From: Clostridiaceae bacterium BL-3
Lineage (GTDB): Bacteria > Bacillota > Clostridia > Clostridiales > Clostridiaceae
Length of the DNA stretch: 64,000 nucleotides
Assembly: GCA_902809985.1 (NCBI GenBank)
Contig: CADDXC010000001.1
Span: forward strand, 1,798,001 to 1,862,000
Reading direction: 5' to 3'
The position numbers were made by a program, and so were the translations under genes. Positions 27,527 to 35,915 of this stretch are shown here, in pieces. How positions within the stretch are numbered: the stretch's first letter is position 1; every line of letters begins with the position of its first letter. Under the pieces are notes generated by a model that did not search any database, was not told the origin of the DNA, and saw only the letters and a program-made list of their open reading frames with translations.

Positions 27527-28519
27527 TATAATGGACCCAAGAATTCAGACAAAAAAATGCTTGCTTTTTAGTTAGGTTCTCCATAATATTTTTATTAAGG
27601 ATGGTGAATCACATGAGGAAAATTTACAGCTCCGAATTCAAAGCAAGATTAGTACTGGAAGTACTTCGTGGAGAACGTACTTTAAGCGAAATAGCTTCTG
27701 AAAATCAAGTCCATCCCAATATGCTCACAAGATGGAAAACAGAAGCTGTAAAGAATTTTTCACAGCTTTTTGAAAAAGAAGCATCTAAAACAAAGCAGCC
27801 AGAACCAGCCAATACTATTTATCCTTACCTGCTCAAAAACCTTGTAATAATGTATCCTGATCAAGTGTGGAGCATTGATATTACCTACGTTCCAATACAC
27901 AAAAGCTGGCTTTACCTGGTGGCAATCATCGACTGGTATTCACGTTTTGTTGTGGATTGGGAAATAGATGACAATCTTGAAATTTACTTTGTACTTGAAG
28001 CATGCAAAAATGCTTTGAAAAAGTCAGCACCCGAAATTATAAATAGTGACCAGGGGAGTCATTTTACAAGCCCAAAATACACAAATTTGTTTCTTGAATC
28101 AGATTCAAGGATCAGCATGGACCATCGAGGGCGTGCCTATGACAATATTTTTATTGAAAGATTGTGGCGCAGTGTTAAATATGAAAATATTTATCTGCAG
28201 GATTACCAGAATCCACGGGAGGCACGCATTGGAATCAACGGCTACTTGAAATATTATAATTATAAAAGGCCGCATCAAAGTCTTAGCTATAAGACTCCCG
28301 CTGAAATATACAACAAATAATTTATTTGCTTTCCTGAGAAAAATTATACCTGCAGATGGAAATTACGTCAAGGATGCTGACGCACCATCTGCGATGGCAT
28401 GTCCCTGACATAATTTTCATCAACAGGTGAAGTGTATTTAAGGGAAAGCATTATGATACTGTTTATCAACCTAACTATAAATCTACTAAAAAATTGTCTT
28501 GACAAAGGGGTGCACTTTA
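27527..28519 (+). mobile_element. IS3-family element, copy 2
   Basis: Identical to 15404-16396, same orientation. Its left border lies in the Tn3 transposase and its right border in the mrr-like remnant. Confidence 0.8.
27613..28320 (+). CDS. IS3-family transposase, internally fused (copy 2)
   Basis: This is identical in sequence to the transposase at 15490-16197. It has an OrfA-type HTH joined in frame to the OrfB integrase core with all three acidic residues (DITYVP, NSDQGSH, IERLWR). The start at 27613 parallels the choice made for copy 1. Confidence 0.85.
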   Translation: MRKIYSSEFKARLVLEVLRGERTLSEIASENQVHPNMLTRWKTEAVKNFSQLFEKEASKTKQPEPANTIYPYLLKNLVIMYPDQVWSIDITYVPIHKSWLYLVAIIDWYSRFVVDWEIDDNLEIYFVLEACKNALKKSAPEIINSDQGSHFTSPKYTNLFLESDSRISMDHRGRAYDNIFIERLWRSVKYENIYLQDYQNPREARIGINGYLKYYNYKRPHQSLSYKTPAEIYNK

Positions 28520-28615
28520 GATATATATTCCTTTATTAGCGCCTTCTATATACATAGTTCCTATAAATTCACGAATTCCCTTAACTAATTCAGTATGTTC
28601 TGCGTTTGACTTGAA
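28520..28615 (-). pseudogene. 5' fragment of the Mrr-like endonuclease gene
   Basis: Minus-strand reading FKSNAEHTELVKGIREFIGTMYIEGANKGIYI stops at IS3 copy 2. The pattern IREF.G......GA.KGIYI is typical of the Mrr catalytic domain, and the continuation is on the far side of IS3 copy 1 (15232-15406). A stop lies just upstream in this frame, so the gene is decayed at its 5' side too. Confidence 0.55.
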
Positions 28616-28925
28616 CTAAAATTAGGATCAGTTGATGTTACCTCAAATTGGTTATATTCATCATCACAATAGGATACATATAACTCCCAAGCACCAGTTT
28701 TTACATCTTTTAATATAGAAACATAATCATAATTTTGCAATTCCTTGCTCATCCCAATTAAGTTCTTGTTCATATCATTAAAATTCTTGTTGACAGCCTT
28801 TATTGGTTCACATTTATGGCTTACTGTTTTTCTATTAATAAATTCCCTTCATCCTGAACAGAGTTTTTCTGAATTGAGGAGATTATATTTTTTAAATCTA
28901 AAGAAATTTCATTTTCATCACTCAT
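28585..28925 (-). pseudogene. Frameshifted small protein gene, function unknown
   Basis: GGAGG followed by ATG at 28925 starts MSDENEISLDLKNIISSIQK, which ends after 34 codons. In another frame the sequence continues as NRKTVSHKCEPIKAVNKNFNDMNKN to a stop at 28585, with a TWELYVSYCDDEYNQF-like segment (AWELYVSYCDDEYNQF). One frameshift near 28825 would explain both halves. The 3' end overlaps the mrr fragment. Confidence 0.5.
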
Positions 28926-28949
28926 TTTTTCTGTAACCTCCTATAATTT

Positions 28950-29297
28950 TTAAAATTCAGTTTCATTAATTATTTTACATTCAATTTCGTTTTCTTCAAA
29001 AACTCTAACAAGATTTTCAACATCATCTTTCGCACGGGAATTTCCTAGAGTCCATTTATATCTATCATATATAAGCGGAAAAGATACAAAATTTTCTTTA
29101 ATTGGGACTACTACAACTTCGTACTTACTAGGGAATATTAATGTTGATGATTTTTCATCCATTATTTCATAGTTATCCCTTTTTCCGTATAAGCCATAAA
29201 AACCTACTTTAATCATGGAAATTCCTTTACTTTTAAACATGCCTACAAATTTTTGTATGTCAGGTTTATTGTAGTTAAAAAGTTCTTTCCATTTCAT
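28950..29297 (-). CDS. Hypothetical 115-residue protein
   Basis: An AAGGAGGGAG site precedes ATG 29297. The product is a soluble alpha/beta-type protein (KFVGMFKSKGISMIKVGFYG, VVVVPIKENFVSFPLIYDRYKW, VENLVRVFEENEIECKIINE). I recognise no family. It lies among small regulators of the element backbone. Confidence 0.6.
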   Translation of the reverse strand: MKWKELFNYNKPDIQKFVGMFKSKGISMIKVGFYGLYGKRDNYEIMDEKSSTLIFPSKYEVVVVPIKENFVSFPLIYDRYKWTLGNSRAKDDVENLVRVFEENEIECKIINETEF

Positions 29298-29415
29298 TAT
29301 AATTTGCTCCCTCCTTACAACACCTCATTATGGATTTTGTTATATTTTTCAAATAGCAAAATCCCAACTCTGCTATAAATATACCAACCATATAGATTAA
29401 ATACTATCCTTAATT

Positions 29416-29859
29416 TCACAGATTATTGCTTTCATTATTGGATTTTTTCTTGGCATCTTCTATGGATTCATCATCCAAGGCCTGGTAGATGTATTCATAC
29501 AAATCATTTTCTCTCTGCCAAATCGTACTTTCATTGTAATTTAAGATTATACTTATCTTGCTGTTTAAAAATCCCTTCTTGAATCTCATATCTAAAATTT
29601 CACAGTCATTCTTGTTGGTTTTTCTAATGGATTCCATTATCAAATCTATCTGGCAGTTGTTGAACTTTAAAGTTTTTATTTTTCTCTTTATTGAATCTAT
29701 TTTTTTCAATATTTTTTCTTTCTCAATATCGGTAATAAGTTTATTTTCGCTTAGCCCATAATTTAACACTTCTAGTTGCCTTTCAAATAAAGCTATTAAA
29801 GCAAGATCCCTGTAATAACTCTTTAAAATTTGAGTTACAATTCTAGTATGTTTCTTCAT
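29416..29859 (-). CDS. Sigma-70 region 4-like regulator (ArpU/phage late-regulator type)
   Basis: The 147-residue protein has a helical N-terminal half with a coiled coil (ILKKIDSIKRKIKTLKF). It ends with a region 4-like HTH, CEILDMRFKKGFLNSKISIILNYNESTIWQRENDLYEYIYQAL. There is no region 2, so it is not a complete sigma factor; phage ArpU/RinA-type activators look like this. It starts 15 bp after the DUF5697-like gene and is likely co-transcribed with it. Confidence 0.6.
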   Translation of the reverse strand: MKKHTRIVTQILKSYYRDLALIALFERQLEVLNYGLSENKLITDIEKEKILKKIDSIKRKIKTLKFNNCQIDLIMESIRKTNKNDCEILDMRFKKGFLNSKISIILNYNESTIWQRENDLYEYIYQALDDESIEDAKKKSNNESNNL

Positions 29860-29874
29860 ATGATTTACCGCCCC

Positions 29875-30363
29875 TTATATCAACTTTTTTGTTTTATCTA
29901 TGAAAAACTTGTATTTTTTCCCCGGTATACTTATTTTTCTTATTTGTTTTTCATCATCAACAATAATTATTATCCTCATGGAGTTGCTCTTCTCCATGGC
30001 AGGAACAATCACAGACTCTTGTCCGTCTTTAACCAGTGCTATGTCAAAAAATTTGTTTCCCTCTATAAAAGACAAAATATAAGGGAATTTTGATACAGTA
30101 CACCAGCTTGCACCAAACATTTTATGTATATAGCTATAGGCATCTAATGCCTTAAGTAAATCTCTGTTTATTTTATCAACTGTTGGGTAAAGTAAAAGGT
30201 CTCCCTCTTTTTTAAGATAAGGAACTTGTTTTGCCATAAGAGGTTCTATCAATTCATCTATATCATTAATTCCAGTTATGTCTTTTATTTGGGAAATAGT
30301 AAGATGCCCAAACTGCTTCAATAAATCCATTATTTGTTTTTGATCTTTTGATAAATAAAACAC
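29875..30363 (-). CDS. Winged-helix protein (DUF5697-like) of conjugative elements
   Basis: The 162-residue protein has an N-terminal winged helix (SKDQKQIMDLLKQFGHLTISQIKDITGINDIDELIEPLMAK) and a beta-rich second half (FFDIALVKDGQESVIVPAMEKSNSMRIIIIVDDEKQIRKI). This resembles DUF5697 proteins found near VirD4 in Firmicute elements; the name is from memory of the family. In the 256-bp gap toward virD4, a GGGTTTTGCC/GGCAAAGCCC inverted repeat (30399-30421) lies in its upstream region. Confidence 0.6.
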   Translation of the reverse strand: MFYLSKDQKQIMDLLKQFGHLTISQIKDITGINDIDELIEPLMAKQVPYLKKEGDLLLYPTVDKINRDLLKALDAYSYIHKMFGASWCTVSKFPYILSFIEGNKFFDIALVKDGQESVIVPAMEKSNSMRIIIIVDDEKQIRKISIPGKKYKFFIDKTKKLI

Positions 30364-30619
30364 GTAATCAACTCCAATGCATTTATTTTAGAAGGGAGGG
30401 CTTTGCCTATGGCAAAACCCTTATAAAGACATAAATACACAAACATGAAAAACTATGATATGACAATTAAATTAAGATAAGATTTTATCCTATATTTTTT
30501 TACCCTCATTTACATGATAACTAAAAATCAAAAAAATAACCTTGTTTTAAAATTGTTTTTTATTTATTTAAAATTTTATTTTTATTGGCATCAGAAATGT
30601 TTTAGAACTCATTGATTTT

Positions 30620-32950
30620 TTACCAGAAGGACTCCTCATCCTCTTGGGTGTCATGTTCATCCTGCAGAAAACCGTCTTCCTTAAAATTTTCACAATCCTT
30701 AAAGAAATTTAATTGAGCACTCTTTTCCATAGGTTTTTTATCTCTCAACTTTTCCAGCCTGTGTATTTCATTTTCTATTTCCTCCCTTGACAATTCGTCA
30801 TACCTCTTCACTTCATCAAATTTATTTTCAACTTGCAACTTTTCGCCTTCATTATTTTTGTTGTTATTTTTTTCTTCGATCATAGAAATTTCTTCATTTT
30901 TTGATTCACTGGATACAATATCAGTCTTTTCTTCTTTCCCCTGCTCCACAAAATCTTGCGCAACTGCTTTCCTATCCTCTTGTAAATTATTTTGTAAACC
31001 CTTTGGAACAACTTTTGACTCATCATTTCCTACGGCAGAATTTATTTTTTCTTCTACAATCTTTAGGATTTTACTTATAAAAATCAGTATTTCTTTTTCT
31101 GAAATTCTGAGGCGTGAAAATTCTTTCATAGGCTTTTTCTTACGTTTTCTAACCTCTTGCATTGCCCTTTCAATCATTTTTTCTTCGTCCAGATAATATT
31201 TTTCAGCCCACGGAAGCTTGTAGTCTCTAATGCCAGTTGGTTTAAGATGTTTTGCCATCTCATGCTCTGAATAATCCATTTTATACAGCATTAACGGCTG
31301 CTCTCCTCTATACATGAGTATGGCTTTCTTTCTGTCAAGTCTCAAGAGTTCGTCAGGGTTTTGCAGATTTCTTCCACTTGGTGATACATTCTGGGATCCA
31401 AAATCAGCTATTCCTTCAATTCCAGCTTTTTTGTTTGAAGAATGGGATTCCACCGTAGTAGGCCCTATATGTTCCGAAACTTGTTTTGCCGTCATGTCGT
31501 CGGATGCCCCCAAGAACAGCTGACTGTCACAGTTACCCAGGATTTCAAACCATGCATCATGTGGATATCTGTTCTTGAGTTGGGCTATGTTTTGGAATAT
31601 TATAAAACATATTATACCCCTGGATCTTAAAGTAGATATCTTCTTTTTAAAATCAGGTATAGCACCAATATTTGGAAATTCGTCAAGAATAAAATACACT
31701 TCCTGCTGCTCTTCAATTGGTATCATCTTTTTGTAAAAATCAGCATACTTGGTGAGTTTCATAAATAGAAATGAGAAAAATAGACTTGCTACAAAGTCAA
31801 ATGTACTTTCTGAATCGGATGTGATACAGAAATAAGCAGTTTTTTCATATTTAGGTGCTGTAAGATCTATATCACTTGTTGCAGTCAGGTTCTGGACTAT
31901 TTCATTCTGGAAAATCTGCAACTTGGATCCAAGACCTATTACTATATTAGGCTTTATCTTGTCACTTGCCTGTGAATATATGGCATAAGGCATTTTGGCC
32001 GGATTTGTGCTGTCAAGCTGTGCAAACATTGCATCAAGTATCACTACATTTTTTGTCACTAGCATAGAATATACTGTCGCCAGATTTCTGTTTCCTTCCG
32101 GTACTACAGTGACTACATATAGCACTAGTGCTTTTAAAAGGTTCATCTCAGACTTTTCCCAGAACTCGTCCACTTTTCCATCAACCGGCCTTGTATTTGC
32201 CATAACAGTTTCGGCAAAACTCTGGGCTGAAATATCATCCGTAACTTCTGCCAGCGGGTTCCATCTATCCGAATGTATCATATGAACCAGGTTCAGCACC
32301 TTCACATTGTATCCTTCATGGTCTCTCAAAAAAGGCGCCATATCCTCAAATATCTCAGCTTTTGGATCAGTTATAACCATGGATTGTCCCATCCTGGCTA
32401 TCTGCATTATTTGATTCCTAACAAACGCCCTTGATTTACCTGTACCTGCAGCACCATAAACAGCAACATTTTTGTTTGCTGTCACCGGAAGTGAAAGAGC
32501 AACGGTTTCAAATTTTCCTGACCTTCTAAGTTCTATACTGCCGCCTTTTTCTAGCTTTCCAAAGATTATTCCGCTGCCTGAAGTCCCGCTTTTAACAGTG
32601 AATATTTCCCTGGCCCTTTCATATGGCATCCATTCTGCAGTTCCGTATGTTCCCTGTTCAGGTATAGCGATAGGCCCGTCCTCTTTTTTATGACTTACGT
32701 GGCCTGCAACAAAAATCAGACCTGCAACAAAGCCAAAGAAAACAATGAAACATTTGAACCATTTGAAAAATACCATTTTATTTGCTATGAGAAGTTTCAG
32801 ATTGCCTGCAAAACTTTGAGTTCCGTATGCATTGACAATATCTTCGACATGCCCTGAACTTGTAGCTATTATTGGTACAAACAAATATATGCTTATTATG
32901 AAGACAAGTATAAAGGCTACAGTATATTTAATTTTATTATTCTTAGACAT
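30620..32950 (-). CDS. virD4: VirD4/TraG type IV coupling ATPase
   Basis: The 776-residue protein has two N-terminal membrane helices (about 9-29 and 66-83), Walker A at about 165-174 (YGAAGTGKSR), Walker B near 415 (VYFILDEFPNIGAIPDF), and the T4CP motif FQNIAQLKNRY. The last 190 residues are charged and low complexity (KNNNKNNEGEK, EDEESFW), a likely partner-binding tail. Coupling proteins bring the relaxase-DNA complex to the VirB channel. Here the gene lies 17 kb from virB4, separated by inserted elements, and has its own conserved upstream element. Confidence 0.93.
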   Translation of the reverse strand: MSKNNKIKYTVAFILVFIISIYLFVPIIATSSGHVEDIVNAYGTQSFAGNLKLLIANKMVFFKWFKCFIVFFGFVAGLIFVAGHVSHKKEDGPIAIPEQGTYGTAEWMPYERAREIFTVKSGTSGSGIIFGKLEKGGSIELRRSGKFETVALSLPVTANKNVAVYGAAGTGKSRAFVRNQIMQIARMGQSMVITDPKAEIFEDMAPFLRDHEGYNVKVLNLVHMIHSDRWNPLAEVTDDISAQSFAETVMANTRPVDGKVDEFWEKSEMNLLKALVLYVVTVVPEGNRNLATVYSMLVTKNVVILDAMFAQLDSTNPAKMPYAIYSQASDKIKPNIVIGLGSKLQIFQNEIVQNLTATSDIDLTAPKYEKTAYFCITSDSESTFDFVASLFFSFLFMKLTKYADFYKKMIPIEEQQEVYFILDEFPNIGAIPDFKKKISTLRSRGIICFIIFQNIAQLKNRYPHDAWFEILGNCDSQLFLGASDDMTAKQVSEHIGPTTVESHSSNKKAGIEGIADFGSQNVSPSGRNLQNPDELLRLDRKKAILMYRGEQPLMLYKMDYSEHEMAKHLKPTGIRDYKLPWAEKYYLDEEKMIERAMQEVRKRKKKPMKEFSRLRISEKEILIFISKILKIVEEKINSAVGNDESKVVPKGLQNNLQEDRKAVAQDFVEQGKEEKTDIVSSESKNEEISMIEEKNNNKNNEGEKLQVENKFDEVKRYDELSREEIENEIHRLEKLRDKKPMEKSAQLNFFKDCENFKEDGFLQDEHDTQEDEESFW

Positions 32951-33017
32951 TCAACCATCCTTTCCAACCTACATTTCTTCTCGGTCAGCTCAAGGATAGC
33001 ATCTAAATATCGGTTTA

Positions 33018-33058
33018 AAATTTAGCATTTTCTTATTTATTATTTGGGTAAAAATTTG
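33018..33058 (-). promoter_or_regulatory. Conserved upstream element, copy B
   Basis: Thirty bases (33029-33058) are identical to 3154-3183, and the AAATTT-AGC flank is also shared. It lies about 75 bp before the virD4 start, the same distance as copy A from the surface-protein start. The similarity ends abruptly on the gene side, so it is not a large duplication. Confidence 0.6.
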
Positions 33059-33414
33059 GATGAAAAACGAAATGAATGTTTGTCTCATTTTATATTAATA
33101 AAATCTCATTTAATGTATAAATATGTAATTGGACAAATTTCTATTAAAAATATTTAAAATGATAAACTTATAAATTTTTTCTAATATGAACTATACTTTA
33201 AAAGGGATTGAAGATTTTATATTTTCTAAAATTATTAAAGATTGCAATTAATTTTTACGAATTGTGACTTAATTATATGAATATTATAAATTGATGTTAT
33301 TCTATTTATAATGTTATACTTATTGCAAATTACTGTCAATAATAATCAATCTACAAAAAAATCTATTTTTAAACAATCTTTTTTATAATTTCATTTACTA
33401 ATTATCATATAATT

Positions 33415-33573
33415 TTATTTTTTAAAATAATCTACTATAAGCTTGTCTAAAGCTTCGCTAATCTGCTGAATTTGTTCTTTATCAGCATTGCCTTCTATTT
33501 TCTTATGCAACAATTTTCTTACTATCTCAATTTTCTCAGATAAATCTTTTTTCTTATCTAATTTCTCTTTCAT
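33415..33573 (-). CDS. Spo0E-family small phosphatase-like protein
   Basis: AAGGAG before ATG 33573 starts a 52-residue protein with the Spo0E layout: EKIEIVRKLLHKKI, then IQQISEALDKLIVDYFKK. The S-x-x-LD-x-LI-x-x-Y pattern carries the aspartate needed for Spo0A-phosphate dephosphorylation in this family. If active it would delay sporulation of the host. It is between virD4 and an IS200/IS605 element. The 33059-33414 gap is AT-rich with nothing recognisable. Confidence 0.7.
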   Translation of the reverse strand: MKEKLDKKKDLSEKIEIVRKLLHKKIEGNADKEQIQQISEALDKLIVDYFKK

Positions 33574-33621
33574 AAAAATCTCCTTCATAACAATTATTTT
33601 GAAGTTATAACTGTCAGTGAA

Positions 33622-34923
33622 CTACATCTCCATTGAAATGGAGAGCTTCGGATTCCCAATAAACCCCATGATAGAGCTCCACCGGTACATCTCCGGGGTA
33701 TCCAAACCCACTACTGCTGGTATAGATTTCTCCATCCTACACAGATACTTTTTTAATATGTTGTAAGCTCCTACACAGTCTGCATTGTATATTTTGTTAT
33801 TTTCCTTATATAAGCCCCTGTATTTTCTATTAGATCTTTCGGCATATTCCTTTGATACTTCTTTTGCATTTGGACTGCACTGACTTGAAAAGCTTTCTTC
33901 CTGCTTTTCTATAGAAATACCTCTATCTTCAGCTTTATAGGTTATTTTATCTGTCAGCCTTTTGTAGAACCATTTATGAAACTTTTGATTATTGACTTTT
34001 CCAAAGCTTTTATTTTCACGTATGTTTGTTATATCACCTACAATGATTTTGCATACATTATGTTTTTCAGCTGTTTCTACTACTTTCTTTGCTGCTGTAT
34101 GCAGTACGTGATTTACCTGCTTAGCTCTTTTCTCATAAAGTTTTCTTACTCTCTTACTTTTCTTCGGGTGTTTTATACCTTTAGAACTTTGCTGTGCATC
34201 TGAAATTGACTGATAATAAGATATTTTTTTATCGAAGTACCTATTTATACTTAAAAGCTGTCTTCCTGATATGATGAAGGTTTTTCCTGTTGATATATAT
34301 GCTGTAACAAGGTTGTTCACCCCCAGGTCGATACCCATGTAAATACCATTGTTCTCTTTTAATTTGACATCCTGTTTCTCTACTATGATATTTAAACTAT
34401 ATTTTTTGTTATTTGGCAGGGGTATGATTTCCACTATCTTTGGTGTACCTGAAATTTCTTTGCCGGCAGGCATTTTTAAAAACAGATACCTGTCTGTAAT
34501 GCTGTACTTTTCTTTCAGGTATATTCTCAGTTTTTTAGGCAGTGACAGCCTTAAAGTTCCGTCCTGCAGTACAAAACCATTATTGAGGTACCTCACGTTG
34601 AAGTTTGCATGTTTATACCCCGGAGGTTTCGGATTTTCTATACTTCCTGTTTTCTTCAGTGCGTAGAAGGACTTCCAGCTGTCACCCAGCTGTTTCAATA
34701 CTTCCTGTGCCGTCTGAGAAGGGAGGCTTTTATACCAAAAATGATCCTTTAAAGCTTTTCTCTGCTTGTACCAACTTGGATATTCCAGACCACTTTCTTT
34801 AGTCCAGTTTGTTCTCTCATAGTTTGCCACATTCCACAGTTTTGAGGCCGCATATGTTAAACATCCAATGATTATTTTTTCTTTTTTAGTTGGATTTAAT
34901 ATGAAGTTAACTACTCTTTTTAT
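33622..34923 (-). CDS. tnpB: TnpB-family RNA-guided nuclease, unusual start
   Basis: The first standard start in frame is GTG 34830, but upstream codons encode the conserved TnpB N-terminus (IKRVVNFILNPTKKEKIIIG, then AASKLWNVANYE). The frame is open to ATA 34923, which lies 8 bases after AAGGGGG within the tnpA end, so an AUA start or a decayed start codon is likely. RuvC-I Asp is in MGIDLGVNNLVT and the last Asp in NADCVGAYNI. The RuvC-II site reads IIVGDITNI, without the usual Glu, and QEESFSSQCSP follows as in the tnpB at 13847-15097. Confidence 0.8.
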   Translation of the reverse strand: MKRVVNFILNPTKKEKIIIGCLTYAASKLWNVANYERTNWTKESGLEYPSWYKQRKALKDHFWYKSLPSQTAQEVLKQLGDSWKSFYALKKTGSIENPKPPGYKHANFNVRYLNNGFVLQDGTLRLSLPKKLRIYLKEKYSITDRYLFLKMPAGKEISGTPKIVEIIPLPNNKKYSLNIIVEKQDVKLKENNGIYMGIDLGVNNLVTAYISTGKTFIISGRQLLSINRYFDKKISYYQSISDAQQSSKGIKHPKKSKRVRKLYEKRAKQVNHVLHTAAKKVVETAEKHNVCKIIVGDITNIRENKSFGKVNNQKFHKWFYKRLTDKITYKAEDRGISIEKQEESFSSQCSPNAKEVSKEYAERSNRKYRGLYKENNKIYNADCVGAYNILKKYLCRMEKSIPAVVGLDTPEMYRWSSIMGFIGNPKLSISMEM

Positions 34924-34928
34924 TTTGC

Positions 34929-35339
34929 TTACCCCCTTTCTTTTTGAAGTTCAATATATTTTCTTACAGCTTCTTCTGATATAGAACCTACTGTTTCTAT
35001 ATAAAAAGAACTGTTCCATAAATGCCCTTTATATAATTGTTTCTGCAGCTCAGGATATTTTATAAAAAGTTTTCTGGCACTTATGCCCTTTAACATTTTA
35101 ACTATATATGAAGGCTCTATTTTAGGAGGTGCTGTTGCAAATATATGAACATGATCTTCCATGACTTCCATTGTTTGAATTGCAAATCCCTTTTCTTCTG
35201 CTATCTTTTTAAACAATGTTTTTAAGTATTCATCAACTCCATTTTTTAATATTTTCTTTCGATATTTTACACTCCAAACAATATGATAATTTACATTGTA
35301 TACACAGGTTCTTGCATGTATTATATTATTTTTACTCAT
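34929..35339 (-). CDS. tnpA: Y1 (HUH) transposase TnpA of IS200/IS605
   Basis: The 136-residue protein has the HUH motif EDHVHIFATAPP and the catalytic Tyr in AVRKYIELQ. The N-terminal CVYNVNYHIVWSVKYRKKIL is typical of the family. It cuts and joins single-stranded DNA at the element ends. Full length. Confidence 0.92.
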   Translation of the reverse strand: MSKNNIIHARTCVYNVNYHIVWSVKYRKKILKNGVDEYLKTLFKKIAEEKGFAIQTMEVMEDHVHIFATAPPKIEPSYIVKMLKGISARKLFIKYPELQKQLYKGHLWNSSFYIETVGSISEEAVRKYIELQKERG

Positions 35340-35595
35340 ACATATAGTATATTATATATTAGTCTATAATTCAAAAGAATAAAGGCTTTCAACATATACA
35401 TATAGTAACTTTGATAGCAGCCTTTCATCTCCCCTTTGAAAATGGGAGGATTCTCGGCTATTTTCCTAAATAAGGTACTACTAAATTTATTGCTAACCTT
35501 TTTATTTAATGTTCATCTTTAGCAACATTGTATCAATATAAAAATGTAAAATCAATTTAAAAGTTAATCTTTAGCACATTAGGCGGTGAACTACT

Positions 35596-35844
35596 TTGAA
35601 AATATACTGGTATAAGGGAAGCAAAAATGTAATAGGTACTAGAGTTAAAAAAGCCCGTAACATGTTTAATCCTCCCCTGACTCAAGGAGACTTAGCTGCA
35701 AAATTAGAATTAATGAATATAAAGCTTGATAGAATATCCATTTCAAGAATTGAATCCGGTGACAGATTTGTAGCTGATTATGAAGTAATTGGAATCGCCA
35801 AAGCACTTAATGTATCTCTTAATTGGCTTTTACTTGGTGAATAA
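35596..35844 (+). CDS. XRE-family transcriptional regulator
   Basis: The 82-residue protein starts at TTG 35596 after GGCGGTGA. HTH: TQGDLAAKLELMNIKLDRISISRIESGDRFVADYEVIGIAKALNVSLNWLLLG. It converges on the Tad operon and shares a bidirectional terminator with it. Only a DNA-binding domain is present. Confidence 0.8.
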   Translation: MKIYWYKGSKNVIGTRVKKARNMFNPPLTQGDLAAKLELMNIKLDRISISRIESGDRFVADYEVIGIAKALNVSLNWLLLGE

Positions 35845-35864
35845 TTTTTATAAAAGAATAAATA

Positions 35865-35902
35865 AAAAGGCCTATATAATACAATAACTTTATAAGCCTT
35901 TT
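35865..35902. terminator. Bidirectional terminator between the XRE gene and the Tad operon
   Basis: The arms AAAAGGCCTATATAA and TTATAAGCCTTTT have A- and T-runs on both sides and lie between convergent genes. Confidence 0.8.
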
Positions 35903-35915
35903 CATATCTTAATGT

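Larger units (their letters stand above)
15404..28519. mobile_element. 13.1-kb composite structure bounded by two identical IS3-type copies
   Basis: Two identical, directly repeated copies of about 993 bp (15404-16396 and 27527-28519) bound the region. The outer flanks encode the two parts of one Mrr-like gene, and both outer flanks carry GAT next to the element (15401-15403 and 28520-28522), consistent with a 3-bp target duplication. The interior flanks are unrelated (istB remnant and Tn3 remnant). Passengers include a secreted amidase-domain protein and a membrane protein. Confidence 0.6.
33608..35450 (-). mobile_element. IS200/IS605 element with tnpA and tnpB
   Basis: Subterminal hairpins lie near each end: CTCCATT/AATGGAG at 33628-33643 and CTCCC/GGGAG around 35429-35449. 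The tnpA and tnpB genes are co-oriented, tnpA first. Exact ends depend on the cleavage sites, which I cannot fix. Confidence 0.7.

Noticed and set aside
30399-30421. GGGTTTTGCC/GGCAAAGCCC hairpin as a terminator
   Set aside because: No T-run follows on either strand; left as an unexplained inverted repeat.
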